From an uncultured Prevotella sp. (GTDB taxonomy: Bacteria > Bacteroidota > Bacteroidia > Bacteroidales > Bacteroidaceae), in the NCBI GenBank assembly GCA_900554695.1, contig USHV01000040.1, positions 1-15,851 of the forward strand: DNA of 15,851 nucleotides, in the 5' to 3' direction. The position numbers and the translations under genes were made by a program. Below the pieces are notes generated by a model. That model was not told where the DNA came from. It did no database searches and saw only the letters and a list, made by a program, of their open reading frames with translations. Below are positions 14,439 through 15,851 of this stretch, one piece after another. Numbering within the stretch: the stretch's first letter is position 1; every line of letters starts with the position of its first letter.

Positions 14439-15539
14439 TCAGTTTTTCACCTCTACAATCTTCGTCGGTCCCATTTCCTTGTTTCTGCGGTTGACAACCG
14501 TCACCACAGCCTGGGCGAGGTTGAGGAACACCTGTCCGAGTATGGAATCGCTGTTGAGTGCGGCAGGTTTGCCGTCGTCACCGCTTTCGCACAATCCCTG
14601 CACTATAGGAATCTGCGCAAGCAGCGGCAGGTTCATTTCCTTAGCCAGCTTTTTGCAGCCTTCCTTGCCGAAGATGTAATATTTGTTCTCGGGCAACTCG
14701 GCAGGAGTGAACCACGCCATATTCTCAACAAGACCGAGAATAGGAACGTTCACCTTGTCGTTCGTGTACATGTCGATGCCTTTGCGGGCGTCTGCCAGCG
14801 CAACATCCTGCGGTGTGCTTACTATCACCGCACCGGTGATGGCGAGCGTCTGAAGCAAGGTGAGGTGTATGTCGCTTGTTCCCGGCGGCGTGTCGAGAAT
14901 GAAATAGTCGAGCTCGCCCCAATCGGCATCGGCTATGAGCTGCTTCAATGCGTTCGAAGCCATACCTCCACGCCAGAGTGTTGCGGTGTCAGGATCGACA
15001 AAAAATCCGATGCTGAGGAGCTTGACTCCATACTTGACCAGCGGTTCGATGAGTGTGCGGCCGTCTTTCTCTACGCTGTATATGCGCTCATGCTCCACAT
15101 CGAACATCTTAGGAAGCGACGGACCGAATATGTCGGTGTCGAGTATTCCCACCTTATAGCCCAGCTTTGCCAGCGCAATGGCGAGGTTGGCGGCGACGGT
15201 ACTCTTGCCCACTCCGCCTTTTCCGGAGCTCACAGCCACGACATTCTTCACCTGCGGCAGCATCTTGCCGGGTTTCGGACGAGCCTTCGACGTGAACTCA
15301 GTGGCTATTGTCACCTCCACGTCTCCTGACACATAGTAATGGATGGCGTGCTCGGCAGCCTTGACAACCGATTTGAGGAACGGGTCGGTCTCGCGCGGAA
15401 AGATCAACGAGAACGACACTTTCATGCCGTCTATCCTCATGTTGTCGGCAAGCATCTCGCTCTCTACGATATTTTTCTTCGTACCGGGATAGATGACGGT
15501 TGCCAGCGCCTTCTTTATCATTTCGGGATATAAAACCAT
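14439..15539 (-). CDS. mrp: Mrp/ApbC-type P-loop ATPase (Fe-S cluster assembly family)
   Basis: The 366-residue protein has an N-terminal MIP18/DUF59 domain (about 1-85) and a Mrp/NBP35 ATPase domain (about 98-350). Visible motifs are the deviant Walker A SSGKGGVGKST (104-114), DTDIFGPS (134-141) and the Walker B/switch stretch DTPPGTSD (216-223). Members bind ATP and carry or insert Fe-S clusters in the cytoplasm. The CxxC that binds the shared cluster in many homologues should follow VENM (271-274), but here the sequence is AWFTPAELPENKYYIFG, with no cysteine pair; Cys295 and Cys317 are not spaced as CxxC. It may act without a bridging cluster or use other ligands. The start at 15539 gives the typical MVLYPEMIKKAL N-terminus. 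It has its own promoter about 185 nt upstream and ends in a strong hairpin terminator. Confidence 0.95.
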   Translation of the reverse strand: MVLYPEMIKKALATVIYPGTKKNIVESEMLADNMRIDGMKVSFSLIFPRETDPFLKSVVKAAEHAIHYYVSGDVEVTIATEFTSKARPKPGKMLPQVKNVVAVSSGKGGVGKSTVAANLAIALAKLGYKVGILDTDIFGPSLPKMFDVEHERIYSVEKDGRTLIEPLVKYGVKLLSIGFFVDPDTATLWRGGMASNALKQLIADADWGELDYFILDTPPGTSDIHLTLLQTLAITGAVIVSTPQDVALADARKGIDMYTNDKVNVPILGLVENMAWFTPAELPENKYYIFGKEGCKKLAKEMNLPLLAQIPIVQGLCESGDDGKPAALNSDSILGQVFLNLAQAVVTVVNRRNKEMGPTKIVEVKN

Positions 15540-15851
15540 AACTATCTTGTTTTTTGATTAATATTCATTGTGTATGTATATTCTCATCAACTGCAAAAAC
15601 CGTGCCCTAATATGGTAATTCGCCTGCATGACAATGCAATCCGCTGCCGACACATTCGGTCTGACACAAGCCATTCGGCACATTGTGATAAACCACACGG
15701 CACATATAGAGCCGGTTGCAACGGCAAAGTTACAACAAATATTATAATGCGACAAACCGTATGATGCAAAAAGCTGGAAGACGGATGCTGCATGACAAAA
15801 AGGCAGAGTCAACCAGCGAGTGCAACATTACGAAATATTTTTGAAAAAGAC
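15540..15851. other. mrp upstream region
   Basis: 312 bases without a gene. It carries the mrp promoter (15725-15756) and a leader of about 180 nt with three copies of CGRCACAT (plus-strand 15648, 15676 and 15698). Near the right edge a plus-strand TATTTTTG (15836-15843) could start a rightward gene outside the window, but it has no -33 element and lies in AT-rich sequence. Confidence 0.6.
15725..15756 (-). promoter_or_regulatory. Bacteroidetes promoter upstream of mrp
   Basis: On the minus strand TTTG (15756 to 15753) is separated by 20 nt from TAACTTTG (15732 to 15725). This fits both parts of the Bacteroidetes consensus (-33 TTTG, -7 TAnnTTTG) and is the best promoter in the window. Transcription should begin near 15718, leaving a leader of about 180 nt before the mrp ATG. 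Confidence 0.6.

Noticed and set aside
14379..15329. Plus-strand open frame of 316 codons
   Set aside because: It is antisense to mrp and begins within the terminator hairpin; composition is that of a shadow frame.
15836..15843. Plus-strand promoter at the right edge
   Set aside because: It matches the -7 box but has no -33 element, lies in AT-rich sequence, and the gene it would serve is not in the window.

Overview
The window looks like chromosomal DNA of a member of the Bacteroidales, possibly Prevotellaceae (the genus is only a guess). Pointers are the cytochrome bd operon led by a DUF4492 gene, several promoters of the Bacteroidetes type (-7 box TAnnTTTG), almost no Shine-Dalgarno sequences, a Bacteroidetes-type Mrp ATPase and a GH110 alpha-galactosidase. 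Base composition is intermediate. There is no tRNA, rRNA, transposase or CRISPR array.

Left part (100-5296, all minus strand): a membrane-anchored metallophosphoesterase; a secreted cyclophilin-type prolyl isomerase; and the respiratory operon DUF4492 - cydA - cydB, which encodes a cytochrome bd quinol oxidase and ends in a clear hairpin terminator. The 377-base divergent gap (5297-5673) holds the cyd promoter with a perfect 12-bp palindrome beside its -7 box, the promoter of the rightward operon, and between them a hairpin terminator with no gene to terminate. That terminator suggests a small RNA.

Middle (5674-11420, plus strand): a tightly packed five-gene operon. It encodes a membrane-anchored coiled-coil protein of unknown function, a TolC-type outer-membrane channel, an HlyD-type adaptor and two ABC-2 permeases. 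Together these would form an envelope-spanning export machine. No ATP-binding subunit is encoded with it, so the ATPase must come from elsewhere.

Right part: a 969-base gene-free stretch (11421-12389) is the oddest piece. It holds several inverted repeats with loops near 20 nt, then seven exact-length 22-bp degenerate tandem repeats within a segment bounded by 13-bp direct repeats. It is followed by a GH110 alpha-1,3-galactosidase gene (12390-14074) that is broken by one missing base near 12938, then a bidirectional terminator, and a minus-strand mrp/apbC gene (14439-15539). This Mrp lacks the CxxC motif expected for Fe-S cluster binding. A Bacteroidetes promoter lies about 180 nt upstream of mrp, leaving a long leader.

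I found no clear new defence or mobile system. The best candidates for something undescribed are the composite repeat region, the possible small RNA at 5400-5550, and the coiled-coil protein coupled to an ATPase-less exporter.
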